NCBI RefSeq assembly: GCF_001625195.1
Contig: NC_054389.1
Span: forward strand, 6,940,520-7,004,519
Source: Drechmeria coniospora
Taxonomy: Eukaryota > Ascomycota > Sordariomycetes > Hypocreales > Ophiocordycipitaceae
Direction of reading: 5' to 3'
DNA length: 64,000 nucleotides
Shown piece after piece: positions 1 through 11,311 of this stretch; position 1 is the first letter of the stretch; each line of letters starts with the position of its first letter. The notes below the pieces were generated by a model. The model was not told the DNA's origin. It did not search any database and saw nothing but the letters and a program-made list of their open reading frames with translations. The translations under genes and the position numbers were made by a program.

Positions 1-125
1 GACGCAAGGAGCAGCTCGTCGGCTGGAGCATGTTCCTCTGGAGCACGCGGGAAGGCGCCTGGATCCTGGCGACACTGCTCGCCGCCGGGCTCGGTGCGTA
101 CTTGTTCTGCGGTGCGGCCGCGTAG
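1..125 (+). CDS. C-terminal end of a membrane-anchored protein (5' truncated)
   Basis: An open frame enters from the left edge (codons in phase from base 3) and stops at TAG 123-125, giving the last 40 residues of a protein. The visible part is a short charged/aromatic stretch (RKEQLVGWSMFLWSTREGAW) followed by a hydrophobic segment of about 17 residues rich in Leu, Ala and Gly, ending in GAAA. This looks like a C-terminal transmembrane helix or tail anchor. GC3 is high, as in the other genes here. The family cannot be named from this fragment. A terminal exon of a gene extending left of the window is the simplest reading. Confidence 0.55.
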   Translation, partial: RKEQLVGWSMFLWSTREGAWILATLLAAGLGAYLFCGAAA

Positions 126-977
126 CGCTCTCCTCCGATGCGGACCGATTTGGATTTATACACCTGTCTGTGTTCGTCTGTTTCTTTCTTTGTCCGTTAC
201 GGATCGATGTTATGATGACCGGGAAGACTCATTCGAGCGGGCGCATACATGCACATGTATGTATGCACAAATGCTCTTGTACATACATTTTACGAAGACG
301 AGGTTTCGGTGCGTCACGGGTAGATGGCGATTCATGTTGGACGACAACAACTCCGATGGCCACTGCGGTGGCTCGCGCTCATCATTCTCAGCAGCTGGTA
401 CCGATGAGTTCGGGACCCGAATGTGTGCGTGTGAATGTATGTATGTATGTGTGTGGTGTGTGTGTGGTGTGTGATGTGTGCGTTGCGTGTGCGTGTGCGT
501 TGCGTGTGCGTGTGCGTGTGCGTATGTGCGTGCACGAGCGTACAAGAAGTATGCCCCGGCGACAGGGTTCTAACCGTTCACGAAAATCCAACCTCTTCGC
601 TCTCAGTCTCTCGATCCCAGTCGTCCGTACTCCGTCTCCCATTCCCCGTTCCCGCTACCCTGTCCCCCGTCCTTGCGGCGACGGGCCAAATTCATTCGTT
701 CCGAGAAGATGAAATACAGGATGAGGTCCCTCTCCATGCCACATCGTTTGCGAATCTAAGCGCAACAAGCCGGAAGAAAAAAGGGCGCGTGCGACAGCAT
801 ACGAAAGCATCAAAACAATGCCTGCCGGGTCCTGGGCCACGTAGTCACTGCCAGAGTGAAGCACACGCCATCCGCGGCGCTGCCGATTCACCTCTCGCAG
901 GGGGTCCAGGCCAAGTCGGACCGAGGCATGGCGAAATGGTGCGGCGAGGGAAGCAGGCTCTCGTCCTCGCGAGCCGC
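126..977. other. Intergenic region with TG/TATG microsatellite
   Basis: This lies between the 3' ends of two convergent genes. No coding signal is seen apart from frames antisense to the kinase. It holds the 424-536 microsatellite and otherwise unremarkable mixed sequence, presumably the two 3' UTRs. Confidence 0.6.
424..536. repeat. (TG)n / (TATG)n / (TGCG)n microsatellite
   Basis: This stretch is almost purely alternating purine-pyrimidine: TATGTATG, then TGTGTGTG, then GTGCGTGC variants. Such a tract can adopt Z-DNA and is length-unstable. Confidence 0.85.
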
Positions 978-2275
978 TCAAAAGTCTTCAAAGTACCGGT
1001 CGTACTTGCGGGCCATCTCGGGCGTGTAGGCGGAGGGGCCCTTGGCGGCGTCGTCGTCGGGGTAGGTGTCGAAGCACTGGGCATCGCCGTGGTAGCGCAC
1101 GGGCGGGACGATGGGCGCCGGGCAGCGCCGCTCGAGCAGGCCGTGCCAGTCGACGGCGGCGAAGAATGGGTGGGCCTTGACGCGGGCGGCACCGCCGGAG
1201 ATGTTACCGAGCCGGCGGGAGCGGTCTACGTGGCAGAAGGCGCGGATGATATCCTTCGCCTCGACCGAGAGGGCGGGCTCGCGCGGGAACGTCACCGGCT
1301 TCTCGACAATCTGCCGGTAGATCTCGATGGGGTTCTGGTGCCAGAATGGCGGGTAGCCGGTGAGGAACTCGTACAGGAGGATGCCGAGGGCCCACCAGTC
1401 GACGGCGGTGGTGTGGCCCTTGTTGTGGATGACCTCGGGGGCGAGGTACTCGGGGGTGCCGCAGAGGGTGTAGGTCTCGACGGGCCTGTCGTCCTTGTGG
1501 CCGAGGCGCTTGGCGAAGCCGAAGTCGACGAGCTTGATGTGGCCGTCGCGGTCGAGCAGGAGGTTCTCCGGCTTGAGGTCGCGGTAGGCGACGCCGCCCT
1601 GGTGCTCGTGCAGGTACTCGAGCACGAGGACGATCTCGGCGGCGTAGAAGCGGGCAGTCGGCTCGTCGAAGCGGCGCATCCTACGCAGGTAGCTGAAGAG
1701 CTCGCCGCCGGGCACGTAGTCGAGCAGCATGTAGAGCGAGTCGTGGTCGGAGAAGGAGGCCAGCAGCTCCGTGACGAAGGGGTGGCCGGCGACGTCGGAG
1801 AGGATGGCCAGCTCGTGGCGCACGTGGTCGACCTGCTTGAGGCGGACCACCTCGGACTTGCGCAGGATCTTGAGGGCAAAGACTTGGGGATCCGGGTCCC
1901 GGTCTAGGGGTAGGGACGCGTTGGCGGGGCGGACGAGGCAGACGCGCGCAAAGGTGCCTTGTCGTATTTTGGCTCTCGTCATCATTTGATTCTCCCAGCA
2001 ACAGACGAGGGGGGGGGGGAGGAGATGGATGGGTTTTTTCCCACGCTCGCGGGAGGAAACAAACCTGTGCCGAGGGTGCGAACGAGCTCAAAGTCGCCGA
2101 GGTCAAACTTGTGCGTCGGCGGCGGCAGCAGCTCTTCTCGTCCGCCTGGTCCGTCCCGTCCCGCCCCTCCGCGGGGAGCCTCGCCGTCGCGGGTGTGGGA
2201 ACAGGCATGAGGATTGGTGTGAGCGTGCGGCGCGGGGAGGGCGGCAGCCTGCGCGTTGACGACGGTGGCCGTCAT
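978..2275 (-). CDS. cAMP-dependent protein kinase catalytic subunit
   Basis: Exons are complement(2065..2275) and complement(978..1957), giving 396 aa. The 107-bp intron splits the glycine-rich loop; joining yields RTLGTGTFARVCLVR, the fungal PKA form. ATG 2275 is the first ATG in frame. The N-terminus (1-55) is His/Pro/Gly-rich and low complexity. The AGC kinase core then shows the ATP lysine (ALKIL, K100), YRDLKPEN (D197), DFGFAK, the activation-loop TLCGTPEYLAPE (T234, the usual PDK1 site) and the C-terminal hydrophobic motif FEDF at the very end. PKA phosphorylates targets when cAMP releases the regulatory subunit; in filamentous fungi it controls growth, spore germination and virulence-related development. 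The length is close to yeast Tpk proteins. Fungi usually carry two PKA catalytic genes, and I cannot tell which this is. It is divergent from the Rab GAP 2.9 kb away. Confidence 0.93.
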
Positions 2276-2854
2276 GTCGACGATGGATCTCGACCGTCGG
2301 CGTCCGTATGGTTGCCGCGGCAAAGGTGGTGGTTGCGAAGGCGGTCGTGGTGGCTATGGCTGCGGTGGTGGCTCGCTGTGGTCGTAGCTGTTGCTGCAAG
2401 TCGTTTCCCCGAGACGTACGTGCGTCGAGGGATCGGTTGAACTGGTGGCTCGGTGGCTCGAGGTGTCGGAAGGGAAGAGACAAACGACGAACGAGGGTGG
2501 CGACGGTTCCTGCGATCGAGCCTCGCCTCCTCGTCCCGGTTGCCACTCTTCGTTGGCTTCAGGTTCGGCAGCGGTTGCGGTCCATGGCCGGCTGCCAGCG
2601 AGCGAGTCTCCTGGATGCGCCGCGGTTGCGAGACGAGATGGGGGAGGACTGTGAGATGAGGGGGTTCGGAATCCTGGGTTGGCGGTTGTCGGCGGGGAAG
2701 GCCGGAGGTTCAGCTTACGAGCTGACGAGCTCAGCCGCGTCCTCTTGAGGAAGGCGAAGGCGAGGTCAGGCTGCTGCCTCCTGCTCCTAGCGGCGGCGCC
2801 TCTCCTTTCCAATGACGCAACCAACCCGTTGGCTGCGGCGTTCCTGCTTGGTAC

Positions 2855-3260
2855 CTGCTACATGTACACTGACGTACCTAGGTACTTGGTCCTGGATGAG
2901 GGATATGCGATGGGGCCGAGTATAGAGTACATGCCCTCGCAGCGACAGATGTACACGTCGGTACTTGCATGTACATGTGTAAATGTGCGTTTTCCCGTTG
3001 GCGCCCGCTGTGCATGTATTATGTCGTGGCGCCCATGTCGGTACATGTACGGAGTACAAGTAATAATTTCTGGTAATGTGTTTAATTAGGTACTTGTACG
3101 GATACGGAGTAATTACAGTAAGTATTTAATAATTATTGCCTGTAAGTACTGTAAGTACTGTACTTAAGTACTGTAAGTACTCCGTACCCCGTGCAAGCTT
3201 AATCAACTCATTAATTCCTCCAAGTAATACTTACTCCGCACGTACTTTATATATTCACAA
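2855..3260. repeat. GTAC-palindrome island
   Basis: Dense GTAC-centred words occur here, with TACGGAGT/ACTCCGTA forms. 3140-3185 holds near-tandem copies of the 9-mer GTAAGTACT, ending in ACTCCGTAC. The base composition is much less GC-rich than neighbouring genes. Confidence 0.75.
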
Positions 3261-3799
3261 CTTTACTCTCCCCGTGGCTGCTCTGCCGCATCTTTACCGT
3301 CCCGTTCGCAGTCAAAGGCAGAGCAGGAAATGAAGAGATGAAAGTTTACTCTCTTTGCGTTGCGCGCATTACCGTAAACCCCCCCAGGAACTTGGGGTAT
3401 GTGTGCTCTCGCCCCTCGAGACCGTTGCACGCGCACATGGTCACAACTGAGGATGCAACGTTGTTTGATGCAGGCCAAAAAGTCCTCACCGGCACTTCGG
3501 ATTGACCTCCGCTCACCTATCCCAGCTTGCTTACATGTGCACGTGAGAGCACTCCGAGACTCGTGCCTCCTGTGCCGGCAGCGTGTCTCTCGCAGCCATC
3601 GGCGAGGACACGCATGGCCGGATCCGGGCACGTGGAAAGAACTCGACGAAACGGACAGCAGGGAGAGGCCTGACGAGTAACGAGGGGGGGGAGGCCGCGG
3701 CGCGTTTCCCGAAATGGACAGTCGGGCGAGTGTACGGGTGTAGGGTAGGCAAGGTTCGTGGTAGTTTGGCAGCTGCGTGTGCTTCATGCCCATTGGCGA

Positions 3800-4680
3800 G
3801 GAGGTTGTACGACTGCTCCGTACTTTGTGGTATTACTACTCTACTGTACTTGGGAAGTAGTATATATTTTTGAAGTGCTTCCAAGTGCTGCAAGTAAACA
3901 AGCATTGGTGAGTGGGCTGGGACGTGTATTGCCGTGGGTGCTTGTTGTAGTTGCACACGAAATACTTGCTGTACTTGCAAAGGACAGAGCACACGCCAAT
4001 GCGTTGGCACTTATGGCTACAGCACTTACCAGAGTAAGATGCACTTGTCGCGGGTGCAAATTACCTCTCTTACCATGCTGCAAGTACATGTGCGTCCAGG
4101 TTAGGTACTTTGCAAGTAGTACAGTACCTACTAGGTACTAGTACCTAGTAGTTGACACTACAGTACAGTGCCACTGTAGTTACTCCGCAAGTACTCCGTA
4201 AACTGAGGTGCAGTTGCACTGTGGTATTTCAAAGAGTCCTGGTCCTGGACGCCGCTACCACCCGATATTTCATCTCGCACCAGCGTGATGCATACAAGCT
4301 ACGGAGCACTCCGTACAACTGACCAACTTCACACGACAGTTGCGAGCACGGAGTGTTGGCCGTTTGCAGAGTGCTGTGTTACTCTGTACCTGTACGTGCT
4401 AGGTACGCAAGTACAAGTAAGTTACTAATTACCTAGGTACCTAACTACCTACGTTGGTACCTAGTAATACCTACTAGGTACCTAGTAGTATTACTACTGC
4501 TAGCATTAGTACGGGGCACTGTACACGAACTCCTCTACTTACTTGTGCGGAGTATTACTTGCGAGTACGGAGTAATTACTGTAAGTACTACATACTAGGT
4601 ACTGTAGTAGGAATGGTTCTCCGTACTACGTACTAGGTACTACTAAGTACTCTCACTACAAGCACAAACCATAGTAGCGC
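3800..4680. repeat. GTAC-palindrome island with inverted repeats
   Basis: The strongest concentration of GTAC words in the left half. It includes the perfect 18-bp palindrome CTACTAGGTACCTAGTAG at 4471-4488, with further complementary arms outside it (see findings). Confidence 0.8.
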
Positions 4681-5160
4681 AATTGGATGCACCTCCCTGG
4701 CTGCGTACAGCACACGACCAAGTACCAAATTTCAGCACTGCATGGTGCTGTCGGCAGCGCGTGACGGCCCTCCAATGGCTCTCCAGCATTCTGCACCGCT
4801 GAAGCCCAGGCACCACTCCCCCCCCGAGGCTACGGTACGTTCGTTCAGTGAATGAATGTCTCCCCCCCCGTCCATCCACCACCACAAACACCAATACCGC
4901 TCAGATCAAGCCACCTCACCCATCCCATCCCATCGTATGCCGTCCCCATTCCAGCACCGACGCTGCCAAAACAACATCGGCCCACGACACCATCCCATCG
5001 TCGGCTCTCCCAATTGAACATCCTTCGGCCGACACCAACCCTCGCAGCGTCCCCCCCAGCGTCCGACGGCCGCTCGCTCGCTCCATCCGTCGTGCTGGCA
5101 CCCGCAATGCCGCGACGCTGACGCTCCCCCCCCCCTCCTCCCCCCCCGAGCCCCGACACC

Positions 5161-8100
5161 ATGTTCTCCAACTTGACGACCATCGTGCAAAAGGCTCAGC
5201 AGCTCATCGATCCGACCCAGGGGCTCAACCTCTCCGACTCCGACCGCAACCCGTCCAAGGCCTCGCTCTTCCAGAGCCAGTTCCGCCTCCCCGCCTCCCA
5301 GACGCCCCTGTACGAGATCAACGCCGAGCTCACCATCCCGCCCTCCAACGCGAGCCGCACCGGCAAGGACCACGACCGGGGATGGCACTACGCCGGCAAG
5401 CTGCACCTCTCCGAGGCCTACATGTGCTTCTCCACGACGCCGAGCAGCTTCGTCCCGTCGGCGAGCACCTCCCACTCCTCCGTCTTCACCGGCCAGACCC
5501 ACGGCGCCGGCCCGAGCGGCAACGGCTTCACCTTTCCCCTCTGCGCCATCCGGAGGGTCGAGAGGCTGAATAGCCAGAATTTCCAGGTAAGCCGCCGGAT
5601 GCCCGCCGTCGTCGTGCCCCGAAGGCGCCTTCGCTGACGAGGAGATGCCCCCCGCCCGACGTAGTTCGCGCTCGCCATCACGAGCTGGAACGGCCTCCTG
5701 GCCGACAAGCCCAAGGGCAAGGAAGGAGACGGCGACGGCAAGGATGGCGTCCGAGAGCAGCGCATCACCATCCACCTCGCCGGCACCCGCCAGGCCTGCG
5801 AGCGCTTCTGCGACGGGCTCAAGCGAGGCCTGCGAGCGGGCGTCGGCAACGTCGGCAAGCTGCGCAAGGTCGTCGCCGAGTGCTACTCCGAGCACCTCCT
5901 GCGGTCCGAGGAGCGGAAGAACGCGAGCCCCCCCGACGCCGGGCTCGGCATGATCTTCCGATACCCCGGCGACGCCAAGAAGCTCCGGGACCGAGCCAAG
6001 ATGCGCCTCTGGGCCGAGTACCTGCGGGACAACGGCCGGAACGTGACGCTCGCCCGCCAGCCGACCTTCCACAAGCTCATCCGCGTCGGTCTCCCCAACC
6101 GGCTGCGCGGCGAGATCTGGGAGCTCACCTCGGGCTCCATCTACCTGCGGCTCGAGAAGCCGACGTCGTACGGCGACACGCTGGCCAGGTTCGAGGGCCA
6201 GGAGTCGCTCGCCATCGACGAGATCGAAAAGGACCTCAACCGGAGCCTGCCCGAGTACCCGGGCTTCCAGAGCGAGGAGGGCATAGGCAGGCTCCGGCGC
6301 GTCCTCACCGCCTACAGCTGGGTCAACGCCGACGTCGGCTACTGCCAGGCCATGAACATCGTCGTCGCCGCCCTGCTCATCTACATGTCCGAGTCGCAAG
6401 CCTTCTTCCTCCTCTCCGTCCTGTGCGACCGGCTCGTGCCCGGCTACTACTCGACCACCATGTACGGCACCCTCCTCGACCAGAAGGTGTTCGAGTCCCT
6501 CGTCGAGAGGACGATGCCCGTGCTGTGGGACCATCTCGTCCGGAGCGACATCCAGCTGTCCGTCGTCTCCCTGCCCTGGTTCCTGTCCCTCTACGTCAAC
6601 TCGATGCCCCTCATCTTCGCCTTCCGCGTCCTCGACGTCTTCTTCGTCGAGGGGCCCAAGGTCCTCTTCCAGGTCGGCCTCGCCATCCTCCGCATCAACG
6701 GGGAGGAGCTGCTCGACGCCGCCGACGACGGCGCCTTCATCTCCGTCCTCAAGGCCTACTTCTCGCGCCTCGACGAGTCGGCCCACCCGAGGTCGGAGAA
6801 CCCGAAGCTGCGGGCCGTCACGCGCTTCCAGGAGCTCATGGTCGTCGCCTTCAAGGAGTTTTCCGCCATCACCCACGGCTCCATCACCGACCTGCGCCTG
6901 CAGAAGAAGGATGCGGTCCTCAGCAACATCGAGAACTTTGCCAAGAGGACGGCGATCCGGAACCTCGGTCCCGACAGCAAGCTGCTCGCCGCCGACGAGC
7001 TGAGCGCCCTCTACGACCGCTTCTACAGCGTCCTGTACGAGCGCCAGCAGCGGGACCACGTGCTCAAGGAGGAGGAGCGGCGCAGGGCCAAGACCGGCCG
7101 CATGCGCGCCTCCGACATCTTCTCCGGAGCCTCCCAGGCCCAGGGCCAGGCCGTCGAGAAGGGACGTGTCGGGCTCGGGCCGAGCACGAACCTCATGGAC
7201 TACGACGCCTTCCGGGAGTTCCTCGCGAGCATGTCGAGGTGGGCCATCTCCGACTCGCCGGGCCAGACGAGGCGAGAGTCGGGCGCGGAACCGGACCGGC
7301 TCTCCAAGTTCCACAGCACCCGGCGGGCCGCCGAGACGCCGTCCCCGTGGGGCGCCGGGCCCGAGCCGGCCGAGCACGACTTCCTGCGACGGCTGTACAA
7401 GAGGTGGGACGTCGACGGCAACGACGCGCTGACGCTCCAGAACGTCGTCACCGGCCTCGCGGGCATCAAGGGCAAGCACGACATCATGGGCACCATCACC
7501 TACTTCTTCGAGCTCTACGACGACGACGACGACGGCAAGGTCGACCGGGAAGGCATCCTGAGGATATCCGAGGCCCTGCTGTTCCTGTCCCGACGCGGAC
7601 TCGAGGGCACGCTGAGCGCCGGCGCCTCGAGCACGGCGCTCAACGGGGACGCGCCCGGCGCGAACGAGTCCCAGGGCAGCCCCAACGCGGGCATGACGAA
7701 GAACGAGCGATTCCTCGGCAGCGTGAGCGCCTTCATCCGACGTTGCTTCGAGTACGCCGACCCGGATCACCCTCAGAACAAGCAGGCGACGGAAGATGGC
7801 GCCGCGGCGGACGCGGGCGCCTTTGTCATCGGGGACGAGGACGACGACGACGACGACGACGATCTGATCGGCCTCGACGACGCCCCTTCCGATCCGACGC
7901 GGACGGCGACCGGCTCGACTCCGGTCTCGGGCGACGAGACGGTGACGGAAACGGACACGGATGGCACCGGCGGCCCGACGCGCCGGGTATCCCGCGTCAA
8001 GGCCGAGGCGGCCAACGCGGCGCTGGACCCGGCCAACCCGCTGCACATCACGCTGCCGACGTTCAGAATGGTCGTCTTGGCCGACGAGCTCCTCGAGCAG

Positions 8101-8628
8101 TTCTTCGAGTCCTCCTTCCCAGCCTCCTTCCACATGATTGACGGGGTGCAGAGCGCGACGCCGACGCCGTCGAGCTCGCTGACGACCTTTGCGAGCCTCG
8201 GCTTCGGCGCCAGGCCGCCGGCTCTGTCGCAGACGGTGCTGCCGGGCGCCGGACGCAGCCTGCGCGGCGTGCTGGACAACATTGTCACGGACGGGATGCG
8301 CGTGGCGACGGAGGTGCGGAGACGGATGGAGGAGGCGCAGAAGGAGCTCGAGAAGAGCGCGATGCCGAACCAGAGGCACGACGAGGACGACGAGGACGAC
8401 GACGACATTGGCGTCGCCGTCGGCGCGAGGAAAGGGCGCAGCCAGGACATGGAGCGGCGGTCGGTCCATAGCGCGGACCGCGACCTCCTCGACGGCCTCG
8501 ACGCCGAGGCCGGGGCGCCGGCCAAGGACGAGGGAACGAACCTCATCGACATGGATCCCCACTCGGGCAAGAGCCGAGCCGAGAGGCCGTCGACGACGGG
8601 CACGGCCGTGGTGGAGTTTGAGGGGTGA
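5161..8628 (+). CDS. GRAM-TBC-EF-hand Rab GTPase-activating protein (Gyp2/Mdr1-like)
   Basis: Exons 5161..5586 and 5665..8628 (phase-0 intron, 78 bp) give 1129 aa. The start ATG sits in a good context (CACCATG). Order of domains: a GRAM-type membrane-binding region at about 80-190; a TBC domain at about 290-510 with the arginine finger in IEKDLNR (R335) and the glutamine finger in GYCQ (Q370); then two EF-hand-like loops, DVDGND (about 724) and DDDDDGKVD (about 760). The C-terminus is long and acidic, with Asp runs near 870 and 920. TBC proteins use the two fingers to speed GTP hydrolysis by Rab GTPases. The GRAM-TBC-EF layout matches yeast Gyp2/Mdr1 and animal TBC1D8/9, which act on endosome-Golgi Rabs; the Rab target here is inferred only. 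A large frame antisense to it is a GC-bias shadow. Confidence 0.92.
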
Positions 8629-8941
8629 GAGTTGCCGGGCGCCGTCGCAGACGCACCTGCGACGACGCAAGAGCGAAGCGCTCGCAAAGGCAAGGTCGAG
8701 GAGGGGTGAGATGTTGCCGCATCGCCGCACCGGTGAGTAGTTGGGTATGGGTCACCGCCACGGCACCGGGCAGAGCAGACGGGCAGAGGGAATCAAAATG
8801 GCGAGCGGGCGCGCTGCTTTCTTTGGACGCACGCTGTGGGTGGCGACAGATGCACACCCGCTCGCCCACTGCCTTGGGATAGAGAGAAGGAGGAGGGGCT
8901 TGGCAAGATGCGAGGGTTCAGGACGAAAGGGAACGAGCAGC

Positions 8942-9067
8942 AAGAGTCGAGTCAATTCGAGTCAATTCGAGTCAAGCCAAGCCAAGCCAAGCCAAGTCAA
9001 GTCAGGTCAGGTCAAGTCAAGTCAAGTCAAGTCAAGTCAAAATCAAGTCAAGTCAAGTCAAGTCAAG
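8942..9067. repeat. (GTCAA)n pentanucleotide repeat
   Basis: Imperfect tandem GTCAA/GCCAA/GTCAG units with one GTCAAAATC interruption. Both strands contain short palindromic-like TTGAC/GTCAA words. It is a length-unstable satellite. Confidence 0.9.
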
Positions 9068-10135
9068 TTGGGACAGGACGGGGTGCACCCAGCCGACGAG
9101 CGGTTCGTCGTACAAGCATGTGCATGCACCGCTGCCCGGACGTCGATCCGAATCGGTGACGGCGTTCGGTGAAGCCGCTTGGGCGAACGAGGATGACGGG
9201 GATCTCTTATCAGCACGGCTGTCAGTTCTACATATATGAATACATACATCTACGAGCGCAGCAACGAAGCAGCCTCGCAGCATACTTTTACGTGCAGGCA
9301 CAAGACTCAACCACGGACGGCAGCGATGGGAGAGGAGGATGGCAGGATGGCATGTACGCTGGTTCCTCGGCTCATCGGATGCGCCGCAGACGAGTATCTT
9401 GAGCACATGTAGGTGTTGGTATACTGTCTGTCGATGGGGGAGCATTCGCGTCAACTGACAGTCGAACTTGGGCGGCCCTGCGGCCACGGCCGGTGGAACT
9501 GAACCACACGCTTCTGCCGTTGTCTTGCCGTTGATCCATTCGTCCTGTCGTGACTGGCTCGTGGAGTAGACACGCTGCCCGTGGCATGCAATCCAAGGCA
9601 CCGGCGCCAAGTTCGTCCACGGCGAGACGCCAGCGGCCGTCAACTCGTGGCAGACGAAAGTCGGCTTGCCGCTGGTCCTCTGACGCCGGTTGTCGGCCGG
9701 ATCTATGATGGCTGTGTCAGGTTCATGAGCCGTATCGATGGGGGTGAAAGGAAGGACGGAGACGGAACACTGGCCGGGGGATTGAGGAGGTGGGAGGGTG
9801 GAGGAGGGGTCGCCGGAGACAGAACCCGGCCCGGGGGATGGAGGAGTTGAGAGGGACGAGGTCGAGGAGCTTGGAGGTGTTGGCTGCCGAGGCTGGTGCG
9901 AAGCTTGCGTCATCTGCTCGATCAACCCCGCCCGCTGGCAGGCAGGTTGGGAATGGTAGGCTGGGAGTGGTGGGTTGGGGTTGGTAGGAGAGCTGGCGGA
10001 CGACTTGACGTGCGATTTCGAAGCGTGCGCGGTAGGTAGGCGGCATTGCCAGAACCTTGGTCACGCCGAAGGCCAGTGTTGGGGAGAGGAGGCAGTAGAC
10101 AGCCCGCGGCAGAGTGCACGAGACGACGCACCAAA

Positions 10136-10257
10136 CACCACGTCACCAAGCACCACGACACCAAACACCACGACACCAAGCACCACGACACCAAGCACCA
10201 CGACACCAGGCATCACACCAAGAATCACACCAAGCATCACACCAAGCATCACAACAG
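10136..10257 (+). repeat. 15-bp x5 and 12-bp x4 tandem repeats in 5' leader
   Basis: Five copies of CACCACGACACCAAG (10136-10210) pass directly into four copies of CATCACACCAAG (10211-10257). They end 16 bases before the dehydrogenase ATG and contain no ATG, so they probably form a repetitive C/A-rich 5' UTR. Confidence 0.9.
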
Positions 10258-10273
10258 ATACCAGACCATCACC

Positions 10274-11311
10274 ATGTCCACCGTCCTCATCGTCGGCGGC
10301 ACGCGCGGTCTCGGAGCGAGCCTCGTTCGGCTGTACTCTGCCCGAGCCGACGACGACAGCGTCGTTTTCGGCACGACGAGGTCCAACATCATCCCCGCCG
10401 GCTTCCCCGTGCCCGTCAAGTGGCTTCCCGGAATCGACCTCATGCTGCCGAGTGCGGCCGACAGCTTGGCGAGGCAGCTACGCGACCCCCACGAGTCGGC
10501 GTCGCTGTCGACGGTTGTGCGTCGGATCCCAAAGCCCAACCCCCCCGGATGAGGCTCGACCTCCATGCCAACGAGGCAGGTGCAGACCCCGTCCGTGACG
10601 TGTCGCTGATCTCGAGGGGCGCGGAAGCAGATCATCACGGCCGGCCACTTCACGAGGGAGGACCTCACGACCAAGGGACCCGACTGGGAGGAGGAGCAAC
10701 GAATGTACACGACGAGCGCCATCGCGCCCGTCTTCGTCGTGCACCGGCTCTACCGGGCCGGCCTTTTGCGGAAGGGCGCGCGCGTCGTGCTCGTGTCGTC
10801 GGAGAGCGGCAGCATTGCCCTGCGGCACGAGCACGAAGGCGGCGGCAACTACGCGCACCACGCGAGCAAGGCGGCGCTCAACATGGTCGGCCGGCTGCTG
10901 AGCCTCGACCTCGCGGCCCAGGACATCGTCGTGAGCATCGTGCACCCGGGCTTCATGCGCACCGAGATGACGGCCGGCGTTGGATTTGACAAGTACTGGG
11001 ACGACGGCGGCGGTGAGTCCGTTCAAGGTTGCCCGTCGATGCCTGCCGTCGCTGACGATGGGCCCTTTGCCGGGTCGCCGACGTAGCCGTCACGGCCGAC
11101 GAGGCGGCCGCGAGCCTCATGGACTGGATCGACGGGCTCGACATGTCCAAGTCGGGCGAGTTCTGGGCGCCCAGAGGACCGCGTGGGTGCACACGGCACC
11201 ATCCGACGACGCCGTGACGGCCGCTGACTTGCACCGTGGGCAGGCGACATCGGCACGGCCGAGGCGGTCATGGGCCGAGAGCTGGCGACGCCGCTACACC
11301 TCCCGTGGTGA
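10274..11311 (+). CDS. Short-chain dehydrogenase/reductase, C-factor-like
   Basis: Four exons, 10274..10516, 10631..11012, 11087..11182 and 11244..11311, give 262 aa. Donors are GTGCGT, GTGAGT and GTGGGT; acceptors are CAG, TAG and CAG. The Rossmann N-terminus is clear (VLIVGGTRGLGAS, NAD(P) binding), followed by STVIITAG, the strand-5 serine region (VSSESGS) and helix alpha-F (NYAHHASKAALNMVG). The position of the usual catalytic Tyr (four before Lys161) is His157. A Tyr lies two residues earlier (Y155). The C-terminus contains the SDR-like HPGFMRT and a short WAPRGP loop. The substrate is unknown. It is a lone gene, not in a metabolite cluster. The closest general type is the csgA/C-factor-like fungal SDR group, which is an inference from the overall pattern. 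Confidence 0.85.

Larger units (their letters stand above)
2276..5160. other. Divergent intergenic region with GTAC-rich islands
   Basis: This 2.9-kb spacer lies between two divergent genes. 2276-2850 is GC-rich with purine/pyrimidine tracts and is likely the kinase 5' UTR and promoter. 2855-3260 and 3800-4680 are GTAC-word islands. 4850-5160 is C-rich with CCA repeats and C-runs and leads into the Rab GAP ATG. No coding signal was accepted. Confidence 0.6.
8629..10273. other. Intergenic region with pentamer repeat and repeat-rich leader
   Basis: 3' flank of the Rab GAP, the GTCAA pentamer tract, then mixed sequence and the promoter/leader of the dehydrogenase. Short frames here have no recognisable product. 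Confidence 0.6.

Noticed and set aside
435..1907. 490-codon frame opposite the PKA gene
   Set aside because: It is antisense to a clearly conserved kinase; long antisense frames arise from high GC3. The translation is Val/Gly/Glu-rich without domains.
4906..8730. 1274-codon frame on the minus strand over the Rab GAP
   Set aside because: It is a mirror of GC3-biased codons of the plus-strand TBC gene. The product is Arg/Gly/Val-rich and matches no family.
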